A DNA stretch of 64,000 nucleotides from Cyclobacteriaceae bacterium. Its GTDB lineage: Bacteria > Bacteroidota > Bacteroidia > Cytophagales > Cyclobacteriaceae. The translations under genes were made by a program, and so were the position numbers. Where the stretch lies: positions 174,287 to 238,286 of the forward strand of contig JANQOR010000014.1 of the NCBI GenBank assembly GCA_028285685.1. Direction: 5' to 3'. Below the pieces are notes generated by a model. That model was given only the letters and a program-made list of their open reading frames with translations. It had not been told where the DNA came from and made no database searches. This document shows positions 62,952 to 64,000 of this stretch, piece after piece (the stretch's first letter is position 1; every line of letters begins with the position of its first letter).

Positions 62952-64000
62952 CTAGTCCTCTTCATCCAGCTCTGGCATGGAAAACATACTGTTGAAAAGG
63001 TCTTTGAATTGCATCCCTTTCTCAACCTGGTGCTTACTCAGGAGACTGTATTCGGCCAAACCGAAAAGGGCAAACTCCATTAAGAAATATTTGAAATCTT
63101 CGTGTGAAGTCTTTTGATACTTGTCGATCAATTTTTCCAGTCCGGGAATATTCTTCAATTCCCTTCTGTAGTCCTTTTCTGAGGCGTCGAAAATGAGATC
63201 CACCATATTACCCTTCTCAAACCATTCCTTTATAGGCTCATATGCATTGCCACGCTCCTTCTTACGCTCTTTTTCCGGGTCCGGAAAGTAATTGACGAAC
63301 TGCGAACGCAAAGCCTTCCCTACTAGATTATTTGCCACAATTCCCGCACCTTCCTGCTCGCCTTCATACACTAGCTCTACTTTACCAGTAATGGATGGTA
63401 TCATACCTTGAAAGTCAGTAATTCTGATGCTTGTTTTACTATCGCCATTTTGCAAAACCCGACGTTCTGCTGCACTGATCAGGTTCTCGTATCCGGAAAT
63501 CGTGAGCCGGGCTGAAACACCACTCTTTTCATCCACATATTCGCTGCCTCTGGCTTCTATGGCGATTTGCTCTATGAGATCTTTAGCAAGGTCAAAAACT
63601 TGAACAACCTTTGATTGTTCTTCTTTTATTGCTGCTTCCTGTTGTGTAATCTTCTTGCCTGTTTCAATCGAATCAGGATAGTGTGTAATGATCTGGCTGT
63701 CAATACGATCTTTCAGCGGTGTAACGATAGATCCACGATTGGTATAGTCCTCCGGGTTGGCGGTAAACACAAACTGTATGTCCAACGGCATCCGCAGTTT
63801 GAATCCCCTGATCTGGATATCTCCTTCCTGCAAAATGTTGAAGAGCGCTACTTGTATTCTGGCCTGCAGGTCTGGCAATTCATTGATCACAAAGAGTCCA
63901 CGATGGGACCGTGGTACCAGGCCAAAGTGGATCACACGTTCGTCGGAGTAAGGAAGTTTCAAAGAAGCCGCCTTGATTGGATCCACATCGCCAATCAAGT
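62952..64000 (-). CDS. AAA+ ATPase resembling magnesium chelatase subunit I (5' end outside window)
   Basis: The gene runs off the right edge, so the P-loop is not visible; the TTG near 63998 is internal. The visible part has a Walker-B-like region (GLFVINELPDLQARIQVALFNILQEGDI), the sensor-1 stretch FVFTANPEDYTNRGSIV with PLKDRIDSQI, and a long helical C-terminal part. This matches the ChlI/BchI-like MoxR group. Partners in other species are von Willebrand factor A proteins; the gene directly downstream here encodes an AlbA_2 protein instead. Confidence 0.82.
   Translation of the reverse strand, partial: LIGDVDPIKAASLKLPYSDERVIHFGLVPRSHRGLFVINELPDLQARIQVALFNILQEGDIQIRGFKLRMPLDIQFVFTANPEDYTNRGSIVTPLKDRIDSQIITHYPDSIETGKKITQQEAAIKEEQSKVVQVFDLAKDLIEQIAIEARGSEYVDEKSGVSARLTISGYENLISAAERRVLQNGDSKTSIRITDFQGMIPSITGKVELVYEGEQEGAGIVANNLVGKALRSQFVNYFPDPEKERKKERGNAYEPIKEWFEKGNMVDLIFDASEKDYRRELKNIPGLEKLIDKYQKTSHEDFKYFLMEFALFGLAEYSLLSKHQVEKGMQFKDLFNSMFSMPELDEED

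Overview
The window looks like chromosome of an aerobic, probably marine or environmental member of the Bacteroidota, most likely Cytophagales. The grounds are a BatD protein, a DUF6090 protein, a fused SecDF, a type IX secretion cargo with a C-terminal sorting domain, LytS/LytTR two-component proteins, many short-spacer lipoproteins, lack of obvious Shine-Dalgarno sequences, and several TAnnTTTG (-7) promoter elements typical of this phylum. The species cannot be named from the sequence. I saw no phage, insertion sequence, CRISPR array, rRNA or tRNA.

Layout. (1) 1-10.6 kb is a molybdenum hydroxylase region: the end of a MoeB/ThiF-rhodanese protein, a TauE/SafE permease, MoeA, a MocA-like nucleotidyltransferase, XdhC, a cysteine desulfurase, and divergently the two subunits of an isoquinoline-oxidoreductase-type enzyme (2Fe-2S subunit plus Tat-exported molybdopterin subunit). 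Together they make, load, sulfurate and use molybdenum cofactor. A decaying 20-21 bp tandem repeat array lies after moeA. (2) 10.6-14.7 kb has a membrane AraC regulator with a metal-binding-like head, a beta-propeller/NTF2-like fusion and a serine beta-lactamase-like hydrolase. (3) 14.7-19.6 kb is the most unusual unit: one operon encoding a Rieske-glutamate synthase (FMN) fusion, a CPA1 antiporter and a Rieske-thiamine pyrophosphate enzyme fusion. (4) 20.0-24.8 kb is a signalling cluster: FIST sensor, two histidine kinases, a receiver-only regulator and a GAF protein ending in a lone kinase dimerisation domain. A 401-base divergent region with several palindromes separates it from the Rieske operon.

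(5) 24.9-31 kb holds proline catabolism (pruA) with a coupled VOC protein, an ArsR/YjjG pair, a carboxypeptidase-regulatory-domain protein, a lipoprotein dipeptidase and a membrane zinc-ribbon protein. (6) 31-35.2 kb is a kynurenine (tryptophan) breakdown locus: 2-aminomuconic semialdehyde dehydrogenase and an SDR protein facing 3-hydroxyanthranilate dioxygenase and kynureninase. (7) 35.2-42.6 kb has an exported esterase, a LytS/LytTR pair, small hypotheticals, an MltF-like transglycosylase and dxs.

(8) 42.8-52.2 kb is mostly housekeeping: scpA, ndk, then a run of DHH phosphoesterase, two FKBP lipoproteins, rdgB and udk, followed by secDF. (9) 52.2-64 kb has acylphosphatase/YciI, an Nfu protein, a dicarboxylate/amino-acid symporter, aroC, batD, a 60-residue protein, an ABC ATPase, a type IX cargo protein, a PIN-PhoH protein, an AlbA_2 protein and the end of a magnesium-chelatase-like AAA+ gene cut by the window edge. 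Protein family calls rest on motifs read by eye; no database search was run.
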